From contig PLFD01000030.1 in NCBI GenBank assembly GCA_003136635.1, positions 125,319-167,057 on the forward strand: 41,739 nucleotides of DNA, given 5' to 3'. Source of the DNA: a candidate division FCPU426 bacterium (lineage in GTDB: Bacteria; Oederibacteriota; Muellerivitia; Muellerivitales; Muellerivitaceae). A program made the translations under genes and the position numbers. The notes under the pieces are model-generated. The model saw nothing but the letters and a program-made list of their open reading frames with translations. It did not search any database and was not told the DNA's origin. Positions 7,611 to 16,973 of the stretch are shown here, piece by piece (position 1 is the stretch's first letter; every line of letters begins with the position of its first letter).

Positions 7611-7964
7611 ATGAATATCACTTTATGGGTTTTGCAGGGTTTGTTGGCGTTTGCTTTTGGAATGGCCGGAAACATGAAAGCTTTTTCCTATGAAAAGTTC
7701 AAGAAACAGGCTGGGGCTCACGCGCCTTCCAAAAATCTGGCTTTATTCATCGGCTTGTGTGAAATCACGGGCGCCATTGGGTTAATTCTTCCCTGGGCAA
7801 CAGGAGTGGTTCCGGTACTGACTCCGGTAGCCGCGTCGGCTTTGGCCTTGGTGATGATTTTAGGAGTGGGCTACCATCTTCAACTTAAAGATCCCTTTTC
7901 AAAAGCGGTTCCCGCTTTGGTTCTTTTCTTTCTGAGCGTCTTGGTCGCGGCCGGCCGGTTTTAA
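7611..7964 (+). CDS. DoxX-like family membrane protein
   Basis: 118 residues with four hydrophobic segments (about 2-21, 41-60, 66-87 and 97-116), the normal DoxX-like layout. WVLQGLLAFAFGMAGNMKAF and LFIGLCEITGAIGLILPW are typical family stretches. I chose ATG 7611 over ATG 7584 because GGGGAGG lies 5 bases before it. Members of this loose family are small inner-membrane proteins, some linked to redox or thiol metabolism; the function of this one is unknown. The gene stands alone, convergent with the SDR gene 10 bases downstream. Confidence 0.8.
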   Translation: MNITLWVLQGLLAFAFGMAGNMKAFSYEKFKKQAGAHAPSKNLALFIGLCEITGAIGLILPWATGVVPVLTPVAASALALVMILGVGYHLQLKDPFSKAVPALVLFFLSVLVAAGRF

Positions 7965-7974
7965 AGGCTAAAAC

Positions 7975-8823
7975 TTAAGGTTCTTTCTTTTTTCCGTTGG
8001 TGGCGGACTCTTGCCAGAGTTTTTCGACCTGTTGGTAAGCTTCAAGATCGGAAGTCAGTTTTTGAATCAGCCGGGGAAGACTATTGGGGCCGAGAACCAA
8101 CCGCAAAGGCGGCTCGGCCATTTCCACGGTTTTCAAAATGACTTTGACGCCGGTAGGCGTATCGCCCAATATAAAATTCGTCCGATATTTTTCCATTTCG
8201 TCGTGGAGAAGTTGGTATTCGGGCATGATTTGAGCTTTCGCGATAGATCGGCTGGAAAAGTCCGTAGCGAACCCACCCGGCTCAATGATAGTGACCTTAA
8301 TTCCGAACGGTTTTAACTCGCTGGCGAGAGATTCAGAAATCCCCTCCAGCGCGAATTTAGATCCGTTATAGATTCCCATCGTCGGGATGCCCAGACGTCC
8401 GGCCAGGGAAGAGATGTTCAGGATATGTCCCGAACGTTGTTTTCGCAGGATAGGAAGAACGGCACGGGTAACATTTAAAAGGCCGAATACATTGGTTTCA
8501 AATTGATCCCGAATTTCCTTGTCGCTGACTTCTTCAATCGATCCGGTTAAGCCATAACCGGCATTGTTGACCAGCACGTCAATCCGTCCAAAAGCTTTGA
8601 GGCTTTCTTGAACGGCGTTTTCTATCCCAGCTTTGTGGGTGACATCCAGTGTCAGTGCTTTGGCGGTTTGTGGATATTTTTGTTCTAAGTCTTTGATTTG
8701 CTCAATCTTACGAGCAGTAGCGATAACTTGGTCGCCCTGGGCCAGGGCTTGTTCAGCGATCACCCGGCCGAATCCAGTGGAACAACCAGTGATCAGCCAA
8801 ACCCGGGAAGTTCTTTGAGTCAT
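7975..8823 (-). CDS. Short-chain dehydrogenase/reductase, classical type
   Basis: 282 residues. The cofactor site TGCSTGFG is at 12-19, NNAG at 86-89, the catalytic Ser in NISS (136-139), and Tyr152 and Lys156 in YNGSK. After the catalytic region, IEPGGFATDF is the usual PG motif. The longer C-terminus resembles the retinol/17-beta-hydroxysteroid dehydrogenase-like SDRs common in bacteria. A basic residue in TARKIEQ after the second strand suggests NADP(H). The substrate is unknown. It is oriented away from the transporter gene, with a 145-base shared upstream region. Confidence 0.9.
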   Translation of the reverse strand: MTQRTSRVWLITGCSTGFGRVIAEQALAQGDQVIATARKIEQIKDLEQKYPQTAKALTLDVTHKAGIENAVQESLKAFGRIDVLVNNAGYGLTGSIEEVSDKEIRDQFETNVFGLLNVTRAVLPILRKQRSGHILNISSLAGRLGIPTMGIYNGSKFALEGISESLASELKPFGIKVTIIEPGGFATDFSSRSIAKAQIMPEYQLLHDEMEKYRTNFILGDTPTGVKVILKTVEMAEPPLRLVLGPNSLPRLIQKLTSDLEAYQQVEKLWQESATNGKKKEP

Positions 8824-8968
8824 TAAGAATCTCCGATAACTTTTATTTTATTCAGAAGACTTAGTATGGGGCGGCGGGCAGCTCAAATACAGAGAGGTAT
8901 GAAAAATTTCAAACCGGTTGTGTTAATCTTTTCCGTCATTCACTTGGTTATTATTGGAAAGTCCTAAA

Positions 8969-10204
8969 ATGAATTCAAAATATAAAAATCATCTTATTAT
9001 TCTGATCTTAGGGGCACTCACCACCATCAGTCCCTTTTCGATTGATATGTATTTGCCGGCTTTTCAAAATATCTCGGATCACCTGGGCAGCACTACGGCT
9101 CAAGTTTCACTCTCGCTTTCCAGTTACTTTGTGGGGTTGGCGCTGGGACAGGTTTTTTACGGACCTTTCCTAGACCGGTTTGGGCGCAAAAAGCCGATTT
9201 ACTTTGGATTGGTGCTATATATTTTGGCATCGTTCTTTTGTTTGTTATCAACCGGTGTGAATGGGTTGATTACTGCGCGGTTCTTTCAGGCTCTTGGCGG
9301 ATGCTCCACTTCGGTGGGTTCTACGGCCATGGTTCGGGATTTCTTTTCGCCAGAAGAAGGCGCTAAAGTTTTTTCGAAGCTCATGCTTATTTTAAGCGTA
9401 TCACCGCTTTTTGCCCCGACGGTGGGGGGATGGATTGTCGTCGAGTGGGGTTGGCAGGCGATTTTTTTAGTTTTGGCGGTTATCACATCCTTATTTCTGG
9501 CGGTCGTTTTCTTTTGGCTTCCCGAAGGGCATCATCCCGACCCCACGGTTTCGTTGAAAGTCGGGCCGATTTTAAAAACCTTTTTGTCTATTTTTAAAGA
9601 CCCCCGATTTTTCGCTTTCGCGGTATCGGGCGCTTTTTCTTTCGCCGGTCTTTTTACTTATTTGGCGGGTGCCCCCTCCATCTTTTTTGGAACCTTTCAC
9701 CGTAGCACGAAAACATTCGGACTTATCTTCGCTTTTCTTTCACTGGGTATGATCGGCGGAGGACAAGTTAATATTTTTTTGATGAAGTATTTTTCATCCG
9801 AGCAGATCTACAAAACTGCATTGAGAGGCCAGATGTTGATGGCTTTCATTTTTGCGGTCGGAGCGGCGATGAACTGGTATGGCCTTTCTGCGCACATTTT
9901 GATTTTGTTTATTTACATTGCTTGCGTGGGACTTACCTATCCCAACGCGGCGGCCTTGGCGCTGGTGCGATTCCATAAAAACGCGGGAAGCGCCGCAGCG
10001 CTCTTGGGAACCATTCAAATGGGTGTGGGGGCTCTAGCTTCGGCGGCCTTTGGATTACTCAAGTTTCAACCCAGCCTCTCAGTGGCTGTGGTTTTTGTCC
10101 TGACGTCGCTTTTGGGGTTATCCATTTTTCAGCTATCCGTCGGGAAAGCGGATTTGCCCGCTAATGAAAAAGAGCCAAGCCGAGAGAAGCTATTTGAGGA
10201 TTAA
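8969..10204 (+). CDS. Bcr/CflA-family major facilitator drug-resistance transporter
   Basis: 411 residues with 12 predicted membrane segments. SPFSIDMYLPAFQNI in the first helix is the hallmark of the Bcr/CflA group, and GPFLDRFGRKKPIYFG (about 74-89) is the MFS loop 2-3 motif. ARFFQALGGCSTSVG is typical of helix 4 in drug:H+ antiporters. Relatives export bicyclomycin, chloramphenicol or sulfonamides; the substrate here cannot be told. GGAAAG lies 7 bases before ATG 8969, so I prefer it to TTG 8954. No regulator gene is adjacent. Confidence 0.9.
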   Translation: MNSKYKNHLIILILGALTTISPFSIDMYLPAFQNISDHLGSTTAQVSLSLSSYFVGLALGQVFYGPFLDRFGRKKPIYFGLVLYILASFFCLLSTGVNGLITARFFQALGGCSTSVGSTAMVRDFFSPEEGAKVFSKLMLILSVSPLFAPTVGGWIVVEWGWQAIFLVLAVITSLFLAVVFFWLPEGHHPDPTVSLKVGPILKTFLSIFKDPRFFAFAVSGAFSFAGLFTYLAGAPSIFFGTFHRSTKTFGLIFAFLSLGMIGGGQVNIFLMKYFSSEQIYKTALRGQMLMAFIFAVGAAMNWYGLSAHILILFIYIACVGLTYPNAAALALVRFHKNAGSAAALLGTIQMGVGALASAAFGLLKFQPSLSVAVVFVLTSLLGLSIFQLSVGKADLPANEKEPSREKLFED

Positions 10205-10220
10205 ATCCGTTTTTAAAAAA

Positions 10221-10310
10221 TGGCGGAGAGGGAGGGATTCGAACCCCCGTTACGATTGCTCGTAAATCTGATTTCGAGTCAGACGCATTCGACCACTCTG
10301 CCACCTCTCC
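10221..10310 (-). tRNA. tRNA-Ser(CGA), CCA encoded
   Basis: On the minus strand the acceptor arms GGAGAGG (10310-10304) and CCTCTCC pair. The anticodon stem is TCTGA/TCAGA around loop CTCGAAA, giving anticodon CGA, which reads UCG. The long variable arm TTTACGAGCAATCGTAAC is typical of serine tRNA. The T arm carries GGTTCGAATCC, the discriminator base is G and CCA is encoded (10223-10221). The total is 90 bases. Confidence 0.97.
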
Positions 10311-10431
10311 GGGAGGTTGTTGTTAGCTAAAATGGGTTAAGTGGAGGGGTATTCTAGAAGAACTCCTGCTTCTCCGACAAGCAAAGACCGAAGTTATTTA
10401 AATCCTCCGTTATTTATGAGAAATTAAGGGA

Positions 10432-11079
10432 ATGAAAAGAACCTCTATCGCTCACCTTCGCCGGGAATATCAAAGCGAAGTCTTACTTGAAAAAAAAGTA
10501 CCCCATGATCCTTTCAAATTATTTCAGTATTGGTTTACAGAAGCTCTTAAATCCAAAGTTTTTGATGCCAATGCTTTCGCTTTAGCCACCCTATCCCGAA
10601 AGGGAATACCCTCTAATCGCGTTGTTTTATTAAAAGGATTCGATCATCGTGGTTTTACTTTTTTTACCAATTACCAAAGCCAAAAAGGACAAGAAATTTC
10701 CCATAAGGCAGTAGCCAGTCTGCTTTTCTTTTGGCCTGAATTAATCCGCCAGGTTCGAATTGATGGAAAGGTTGAGAAAATTTCATCCAAAGAATCGGAT
10801 GTTTATTTTAAAACACGCCCTCGAGGCAGTCAGATAGGAGCTTGGGCATCCGATCAAAGCGAAGTTGTTCCCAACCGTGAGTTTTTGGAAAAACGCGAAA
10901 AAGAGTTGGAAGCCAAATATCATGGAAAGCACATCCCCCGCCCTCCACATTGGGGAGGATATCGGGTTGTCCCAAACTCGATTGAATTTTGGCAGGGAAG
11001 ACCCAATCGACTCCATGATCGGTTACGATATGCCCGGCTAAACAAAGGCGTTTGGCACATGCACCGTCTCTCTCCCTGA
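10432..11079 (+). CDS. pdxH: Pyridoxamine 5'-phosphate oxidase
   Basis: 215 residues, normal length. The N-terminal SIAHLRREYQ segment, SNRVVLLKGFDHRGFTFFTNYQSQKGQEI (FMN-binding split barrel), QVRIDGKVEK, SEVVPNRE-type helix and the C-terminal PHWGGYRVVPNSIEFWQG with RLHDR and final RLSP are the PdxH signatures. It oxidises pyridoxine or pyridoxamine 5'-phosphate to pyridoxal 5'-phosphate with oxygen and FMN, in the cytoplasm. Its presence suggests tolerance of some oxygen, or salvage use. It lies 31 bases before mprF. Confidence 0.97.
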   Translation: MKRTSIAHLRREYQSEVLLEKKVPHDPFKLFQYWFTEALKSKVFDANAFALATLSRKGIPSNRVVLLKGFDHRGFTFFTNYQSQKGQEISHKAVASLLFFWPELIRQVRIDGKVEKISSKESDVYFKTRPRGSQIGAWASDQSEVVPNREFLEKREKELEAKYHGKHIPRPPHWGGYRVVPNSIEFWQGRPNRLHDRLRYARLNKGVWHMHRLSP

Positions 11080-11110
11080 ATCGAACGGCGTTAACTAGGA
11101 AAACCGCATA

Positions 11111-13705
11111 ATGGAAAAATCCGAAACTCAAAGTAAAATCATTCAAACCGCCAGCATTCTGGTGGTGCTGGTTCTTTTTTATGTCGCTCTGTGGGTGCTC
11201 CGCCGCGAAATCCATGCCAGTCATTTTGCTGATGTCATTCAGTACATCAAACAAATGCCAACCGAGCAGTTTCTGGTGGTCTTTCTCGCTTCAATGGGAA
11301 GTTATTTTGCCCTTACTTTTTATGATGCGCTGGGTTTCTGGAATATTAAAAAATCTTTTGATTACCCAAAAATTGCTTTAACTTCTTTTATTTCTTATTC
11401 CTTCAGCCACAATATCGGCGCAGCGGTGATTACGGGAGGTGGTATTCGTTACCGCTTTTACTCGGCCTTGGGTTTAACCGCGGGCGAAACAGCCAATGTG
11501 TTGGTTATTTGCGGATCGACTTATTGGGTAGGATTTCTTGCAATGGGATCCGTATTTTTCTTTTTACAACCGCCTGAACTTCCGGATTCGATTCATTTGC
11601 CTTTTCATTCTGTATTGCCTCTGGGAATTTTTTGCGGTATTTCTCTTTCGGTTTATCTTTTAATGACTGTTTTTTTAAAAGGGACCTTAATAAATATAAA
11701 TTTTAAAATCACCAGATGGATAAAGTGGAATATCTTTCAGTTGAAATTCCCGATGCCGTCTTTAAATATCGCTATGGGACAGATGGCTGCTGCATGCTGT
11801 GATTGGGTCTGTTCGGGGGGGGCGTTGTATCTTTTGCTTCCTAAAAGTTCTTTAAGTTTTTCATCCTTTTTAGCTATTTATCTTTTAGCGCAGATCGTTG
11901 GGTTTTTAAGCCAGGTGCCGGGAGGGTTGGGTATTTTAGAAGCGGTCATGATGATTCTGCTCGAGCCAGTTATTCCCCGATCGGAAGTTTTTGGAGCTTT
12001 ATTGGCTTTTCGTTTGATCTACTACCTAATCCCTTTTGTTTTGGGACTTGTTTCATTCGCGACTTACGAAATCATCCGCAATAAAGAAGGGTTTAAACGG
12101 GCGCTTCAAATTCTCAACCGTTGGGCGCCTGATTTTCTGCCTCATGTTTACGCGGTTCTGGCGTTTCTTTCGGGAGCCATGCTTCTTTTTTCCAACGCGT
12201 CACCGGAAGTGAATCGTCAGATGATTTGGTTGAATGAGTTTTTACCGCTTTCTTTTTTAGAAAGCGCGCATTTTTTAACCGGCATGATGGGAGCGTGGCT
12301 TTTAGTCTTGGGACGCAGTCTCCAACAAAGACTGGAGAGCGCTTATTATTTCGCGTTGGTTCTTTTAGGTTTAGGGATTTTGGGTTGTTTTTTTAAAGGG
12401 TTTGCCTATCAGGAAGCCCTTCTTTTGTTGTGCTTATTTATCGCGCTTTTGTTCAGCCGGGGTTACTTTCGCCGCAAGGGGTCCATTTTTCAACAGAGAT
12501 ATTCCCCTCTTTGGATCACAGTAATTCTTTTCGTTTGGCTGGGATCCATCTGGCTGGGCTTTAATAATTATCGTTATGAAGATTATTCCAATGACTTGTG
12601 GACGACGTTTGACATCGTGGAGGATGCGGCCCGCTTTTTAAGATCTAGCTTTGGCGCGACTGCGGTTCTTCTCATTTTTTCCATCATCAGTCTTATCTCT
12701 CCCAGTCAGCCAGAAACTGAGTTCCCCAAATCGGATGAATTGGATAAAGCCCAGGAAGCCCTGGGTCATTTCAACAAAAGCTACGCCTGTCTGGCTTTAT
12801 TAGGAGACAAAGCTCTGCTTTTTAATAAAAAGCGCGATGCTTTTCTGATTTACGCCATTGAGGGTAAAAGTTGGATTGTTTTGGGAGACCCAGTGGGCCA
12901 TGAAAAAGACAGAGAGGATTTGGTGACCCGGTTTAGGAATCTTTGCCGTATTAAAAACGCGATGCCTGTTTTTTATCAGGTGGATCAAAATCACTTTCAG
13001 TTTTATTTAAATTTGGGATTAACGGTTTTGAAAATTTCGGAGGAAGCCCGGGTTGTCTTATCCTCTTTTCAACTGGAAAATGTATCGGCCGACTTAAAAA
13101 ACACATTTCAGAGATTTAAAGAAAAAGAAGATTATGAATTTGATGTCATTCCATCCGACGGTGTCCAGGCACATATTAAAGAGTTGAGGGCTGTTTCTGA
13201 ATCCTGGCTCAGTTTTCATAAGACCCGGGAGAAGGGTTTTTCCGCGGGTTTCTTTCAAGCTTCCTACCTTAAAAGATGCCCTGTGGCGGTGGTTCGAAAA
13301 GAAGGAAAAATTGTGGCTTTTGCTAATATTCTTCAAAGTCATGGCAAAGCGGAAGCTTCAATCGATCTTTTAAGATCGGTTTCGGAAGAACCAAAATCAT
13401 TAGATGATTATTTACTTTTAGAAGTCATGTTTTGGATGAAAAATAAAAACTGCCAATGGTTTAATCTGGGAACGGCGGGGATATTAGATATGGAAGAAAG
13501 TCCGCTGGCGCCTTTCGAACAGTCCCTAATGGAAATTCTTTCACCCTATATACGGGTTTCGCATTTGACGGAAATCCGCAAAGAAAAAGACAGGTTTATG
13601 CCGGAATGGAGCCCCAAATATTTGGCTTATTCGGCGAATTTGTCTCTTGAAGTGGCGTTTAACAATATCGCGTCGCTTATTTCCAGAGGCAATCGGGTAG
13701 GCTAA
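11111..13705 (+). CDS. mprF: MprF-type bifunctional phosphatidylglycerol aminoacyltransferase/flippase
   Basis: 864 residues, the usual size of full MprF. Residues 1 to about 520 hold many membrane segments: a UPF0104-like flippase region with ISYSFSHNIGAAVITGGGIRYR and the QVPGGLGILEAVM motif, then a second hydrophobic block. Residues about 540-860 form the soluble GNAT-like DUF2156 domain with LLGDKALLFNKKRDAFLIYAI, VLGDPVGHEKD and the end segment RFMPEWSPKYLAY. The enzyme adds Lys or Ala from aminoacyl-tRNA to phosphatidylglycerol and flips the product, lowering surface negative charge. The donor amino acid cannot be called. The lipoprotein gene follows after 2 bases. Confidence 0.93.
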   Translation: MEKSETQSKIIQTASILVVLVLFYVALWVLRREIHASHFADVIQYIKQMPTEQFLVVFLASMGSYFALTFYDALGFWNIKKSFDYPKIALTSFISYSFSHNIGAAVITGGGIRYRFYSALGLTAGETANVLVICGSTYWVGFLAMGSVFFFLQPPELPDSIHLPFHSVLPLGIFCGISLSVYLLMTVFLKGTLININFKITRWIKWNIFQLKFPMPSLNIAMGQMAAACCDWVCSGGALYLLLPKSSLSFSSFLAIYLLAQIVGFLSQVPGGLGILEAVMMILLEPVIPRSEVFGALLAFRLIYYLIPFVLGLVSFATYEIIRNKEGFKRALQILNRWAPDFLPHVYAVLAFLSGAMLLFSNASPEVNRQMIWLNEFLPLSFLESAHFLTGMMGAWLLVLGRSLQQRLESAYYFALVLLGLGILGCFFKGFAYQEALLLLCLFIALLFSRGYFRRKGSIFQQRYSPLWITVILFVWLGSIWLGFNNYRYEDYSNDLWTTFDIVEDAARFLRSSFGATAVLLIFSIISLISPSQPETEFPKSDELDKAQEALGHFNKSYACLALLGDKALLFNKKRDAFLIYAIEGKSWIVLGDPVGHEKDREDLVTRFRNLCRIKNAMPVFYQVDQNHFQFYLNLGLTVLKISEEARVVLSSFQLENVSADLKNTFQRFKEKEDYEFDVIPSDGVQAHIKELRAVSESWLSFHKTREKGFSAGFFQASYLKRCPVAVVRKEGKIVAFANILQSHGKAEASIDLLRSVSEEPKSLDDYLLLEVMFWMKNKNCQWFNLGTAGILDMEESPLAPFEQSLMEILSPYIRVSHLTEIRKEKDRFMPEWSPKYLAYSANLSLEVAFNNIASLISRGNRVG

Positions 13706-13707
13706 AG

Positions 13708-14313
13708 ATGAAAAAGTTGATGGTCCACCGGATTTTTATTTTTATCTTAGCGATACTGGGTTTGCGGGTTGTCAGCTGCACCACGACTTCTTACGGTGTG
13801 ATCGCGGAAGGTGAAACGGCTACGCCGGAGGAAGCCGTTTATAACGCCGAGGAATATTTAAATACCCGGCCGAATTGGGATATCGATTGCTCCCATTTTG
13901 TTTTGGACTGCTACCATTCCCAAAAGATGAATGATTACTGCCGAACCAACAGTCTCCACCGCAATTTGACCTATACCCTGAACGCGTACCTCCGCGATCA
14001 AAAGACCCGCCGTTTGAAATTTTCGGACATTAAACCAGGCGATATTCTTATCTTTAATAAAACGTATGATATGTACCACAACGGACATATCGACGACAGG
14101 GATTTTTATACCCACACGGGCATCGTGGAGTATTTTAAAAAGGGACTGGTGGTTTATATCGACGCTTCGTCCGACCGCAAGCCACCCCGCATACACCGCC
14201 GCCGGTTCAGTTTTACGGACGACGGGATTAATGAAACCGTGGCACGGGATCCCGCCACGGGCCGGAAAATTCACGCCCGTGAAACCTTTTACGCCGCTTA
14301 TGCTGTTCCTTAA
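13708..14313 (+). CDS. Lipoprotein with NlpC/P60-like cysteine-hydrolase fold (weak match)
   Basis: 201 residues. A basic start and hydrophobic stretch end in VVSC, so Cys24 is a probable lipid-anchoring cysteine. Residues about 58-145 hold the pattern of an NlpC/P60 or CHAP-type fold: DIDCSHFVLDCY with candidate nucleophile Cys61, KFSDIKPGDILIF, and THTGIVEYF with candidate His136. That would make it a cell-wall peptidase or amidase at the outer membrane. The family link is an inference from motif order. The ATG is 2 bases from the mprF stop, and a DUF2723 protein gene follows, suggesting an envelope operon. Confidence 0.6.
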   Translation: MKKLMVHRIFIFILAILGLRVVSCTTTSYGVIAEGETATPEEAVYNAEEYLNTRPNWDIDCSHFVLDCYHSQKMNDYCRTNSLHRNLTYTLNAYLRDQKTRRLKFSDIKPGDILIFNKTYDMYHNGHIDDRDFYTHTGIVEYFKKGLVVYIDASSDRKPPRIHRRRFSFTDDGINETVARDPATGRKIHARETFYAAYAVP

Positions 14314-14325
14314 GGGAGACCTCTT

Positions 14326-16122
14326 TTGACCTTCTTTTCCAGATGGTTTTGGCTGCCGACGGTTTTTCTGGCGACCCAATGGGTCTATCTGCATACTTTA
14401 AATCCTTCTTTTGCCAATGACGATTCGGCCGAAACGATCACCGCCGGAGCGACTTTAGGACTTCAGCATCCGCCGGGTTACGCCCTAGCGGCATTAATTG
14501 GCCGCTTAGAATTATTCTTACCGTTAGGTGGCTTCGGATTCCGGGCTAACTGGGGGGCTTCACTATGGGCTTCGTTGGGAGCTGTTTTATTGACCCTGAT
14601 CGTTTTTTGGATATTAGAGTCTTCCTGGCTTTTAAAAATATCTGATGAGGATCAATGGATCAATTTTTCTTGCGCCGTCATAGGCGGGTTCAGTTTGGCT
14701 TTTTCCCCTTTTTATTGGCAAAACGCCTTGAGCACCAAAGGAGGAATTTACTTACTTAGTATTTGTCTCCAACTCGTTGTTTTGTGTTGTTTAGTTTACA
14801 CCGGTTCAATTAAAAACGCGTCGACAGGCAAAGTTGCAGCATTGTCCTTTTTTCTGACAGGGTTGGGTTTGGCCAATCATTGGGAAACGATGGTCATAAT
14901 CATTCCCGCGCTTTTTTTGTTTTTTATCCGGAAACAGAAAACAAACTTTGTGAAATGGATCCGGTTGGGCTGCTTTTTGATCCTGGGGGGGTCACCGCTG
15001 CTTTACCTGCCGTTAAGAGGTCATTTGAGCCCGGCGCTTAATTTAGGGGCACCTGATACACTTCCGCTGTTTTTAGCGGATTTATCCCGAAATTATTTTA
15101 ATTACCGTGAAATGACGATAATCGGAGTTGTAGTGGATTGGTTGAGGGGTTCCCTATCCCTCGAGAGCCTATCAGAGATGCTCCGGAAACCTTTTGAAAA
15201 TAAAACGGCAGCTCTTTTTCTCTATCTGGGTTGGGAAATAGGATGGTTTGGTTTTATTTTTGCCTTGTTCGGAGTGAGACAATGGCGTCATTCAAAGGAA
15301 AAAAATATTTTGTATTTTATATTATTGTCCTGGTTTGTGTTGTTAGCCGTGAATTTTTCATACTTTAATGTTTCTCAAGCAACCGATTCGCCTTACATGA
15401 CCATCAAATTTTTCTTATCCGGTGACTGGATGATTTTTTTAATGTCATCGGTCGCCGTGGCTTTTCTGCTTAAACAATTCAATCATTTTAAAAAGTCATT
15501 AAGTTTTTTAACAGCGCTTCTATTGGCCTGTTGTTTGATGTGGAAAGTAAATAACGTTTGGGACGGCGTCAATCAGTCATCCCAAACGGCAACCTACGAT
15601 TATGGACAAAATCTTCTTAAGTCTTTGCCGGCCAATTCTTTATTTTTCGCCGAGTCCGACGCGGATTATTTTTCTCTTTATTATTTACAACAAGTTGAAC
15701 ACCGCAGGCGGGATGTCGTTATGATTCCCGCTTTCACTCTTTTTGAACCTTGGGGGGTACAAAAAATTGAAAAAGAAAATCCTAGTTTGGGATTAACCGC
15801 TTTCTCGATTCCTTTTCCGGATCATTTTGCCCGTATTATTTACGCTTCTTCTGAATTAGTGGTTAAAAACAGAAACCGAAGACCCGTCGCTTTTTCCAAT
15901 TTCAACGGGGCGTTCCATCTTTATTTCATGAATCGGCAAAAAAACATCAAAGTAATATCTTCGGGATTGGTTTGGCTATTGGATAGTCCAATAACTCACT
16001 CAAATTCTTGTTTATCGTCAAGCCGTTTAAGAACTCGAGATTTGGAAAAGAATTCAGTCCAATGGGATGATTCATTGGAAGGTATTCGGCAAGTTTATAC
16101 TTCAGTGGGATTGAATTTTTAA
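14326..16122 (+). CDS. DUF2723-family polytopic membrane protein (GT-C glycosyltransferase-like)
   Basis: 598 residues with about 10 or more membrane helices in the first 410 residues and a periplasmic C-terminal part. NDDSAETITAGATLGLQHPPGYAL (about 31-54) is the DUF2723 signature, with the acidic loop Asp32-Asp33 and Glu36 as in GT-C enzymes that use polyprenyl-linked sugars, and HPPGY at 48-52. Later, YDYGQNLLKSLPANSLFFAESDADYFSLYYL is also typical of the family. The reaction is unproven; protein or glycan mannosylation is one idea. The only in-frame start near the ribosome site GGGAGA is TTG 14326, 12 bases after the lipoprotein gene. Confidence 0.85.
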   Translation: MTFFSRWFWLPTVFLATQWVYLHTLNPSFANDDSAETITAGATLGLQHPPGYALAALIGRLELFLPLGGFGFRANWGASLWASLGAVLLTLIVFWILESSWLLKISDEDQWINFSCAVIGGFSLAFSPFYWQNALSTKGGIYLLSICLQLVVLCCLVYTGSIKNASTGKVAALSFFLTGLGLANHWETMVIIIPALFLFFIRKQKTNFVKWIRLGCFLILGGSPLLYLPLRGHLSPALNLGAPDTLPLFLADLSRNYFNYREMTIIGVVVDWLRGSLSLESLSEMLRKPFENKTAALFLYLGWEIGWFGFIFALFGVRQWRHSKEKNILYFILLSWFVLLAVNFSYFNVSQATDSPYMTIKFFLSGDWMIFLMSSVAVAFLLKQFNHFKKSLSFLTALLLACCLMWKVNNVWDGVNQSSQTATYDYGQNLLKSLPANSLFFAESDADYFSLYYLQQVEHRRRDVVMIPAFTLFEPWGVQKIEKENPSLGLTAFSIPFPDHFARIIYASSELVVKNRNRRPVAFSNFNGAFHLYFMNRQKNIKVISSGLVWLLDSPITHSNSCLSSSRLRTRDLEKNSVQWDDSLEGIRQVYTSVGLNF

Positions 16123-16138
16123 CAAAGGAGATCAGTTT

Positions 16139-16621
16139 ATGCTGTATGTGGTTCTCATTGAGCCGGAAATACCCTGGAACACAGGTAATGTGGGCCGAAC
16201 CTGCTTAGGCGCGGGGGCAGAGCTTCATCTAGTGGGTCGTTTGGGATTTCATCTTGACGATAAACAGGTGCAAAGGGCGGGGTTGGATTATTGGGAAAAG
16301 GTTGTGGTTCACCGGCATGATAGCTGGGAAGCTTTTCTCCAAACGCTTTCCCCTGAAGCGGCGCTCTTTTTCTTTTCTACCAAGGGAGCCAAGTCTTACT
16401 GGGATATTACTTTTCCGAAAGACGCTTATCTGATTTTCGGCAAGGAAACCGCGGGTTTCCCGAAGAGTTTCTACGAAATTTATAAAGAGAAGCTGTATCG
16501 TATTCCACAGAAGGATGAGTCAATACGCAGTCTCAATCTTTCCACGTCCGCGGGGATTGTTTTATTCGAGGCTGTACGACAAATTCATTTTAATCAGGGA
16601 GTTTCATATGAAGAAAGCTAG
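16139..16621 (+). CDS. trmL: tRNA (cytidine/uridine-34-2'-O)-methyltransferase
   Basis: 160 residues, typical for TrmL. The SPOUT knot is visible in LIEPEIPWNTGNVGRTCLGAG at the start, LIFGKETAGFP in the middle, and RIPQKDESIRSLNLSTSAGIVLFEAVRQ at the end, which bind S-adenosylmethionine as a dimer. It methylates the wobble ribose of tRNA-Leu isoacceptors in bacteria studied. AAAGGAG lies 9 bases before the ATG. Its last 14 bases overlap the RDD gene. Confidence 0.95.
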   Translation: MLYVVLIEPEIPWNTGNVGRTCLGAGAELHLVGRLGFHLDDKQVQRAGLDYWEKVVVHRHDSWEAFLQTLSPEAALFFFSTKGAKSYWDITFPKDAYLIFGKETAGFPKSFYEIYKEKLYRIPQKDESIRSLNLSTSAGIVLFEAVRQIHFNQGVSYEES

Positions 16622-16958
16622 TATTTTTAAAAGATTTTTGGCGATTTTGATCGATGGACTATTATTTGCCGGTCTTTTTTGGGTGGTTAGAAATCCAGGC
16701 GTTCAGCTCTTATCTATTGTTTATGAAACGATCCTCATTTCACAATGGGGTGGATATACGATTGGCAAAAAGATTATGGGAATCAAAGTGGTCAGTATCC
16801 CGGGCGGCAAGGTGGATTGGGTGAAAGCTTTTGTCCGATCTATCAGCAAGATTCTTTCTGGATTGGTTTTGTGTTTGGGTTATCTCTGGGCTATTTGGGA
16901 TCCGCAAACCCAAACCTGGCATGACAAATTGGCCGACACCTATGTGGTCGAAGGCTGA
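16608..16958 (+). CDS. RDD-family membrane protein
   Basis: 116 residues. FKRFLAILIDGLLFAGLFW (about 7-25) is the family's R/D-containing first helix, QWGGYTIGKKIMGIKVV follows the second helix, and WAIWDPQTQTWHDKLADTYVV is the characteristic ending. I take ATG 16608, inside the trmL end, because the protein-like sequence begins there; the open frame runs further upstream only as a shadow. The role of small RDD proteins is mostly unknown; some affect ion exchange. Confidence 0.88.
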   Translation: MKKASIFKRFLAILIDGLLFAGLFWVVRNPGVQLLSIVYETILISQWGGYTIGKKIMGIKVVSIPGGKVDWVKAFVRSISKILSGLVLCLGYLWAIWDPQTQTWHDKLADTYVVEG

Positions 16959-16973
16959 GTAAAAGGAAATCAA

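Noticed and set aside
13858..14394. 178-codon minus-strand frame
   Set aside because: It is antisense to the lipoprotein gene, which has a signal peptide and motif pattern; the reverse frame has neither.
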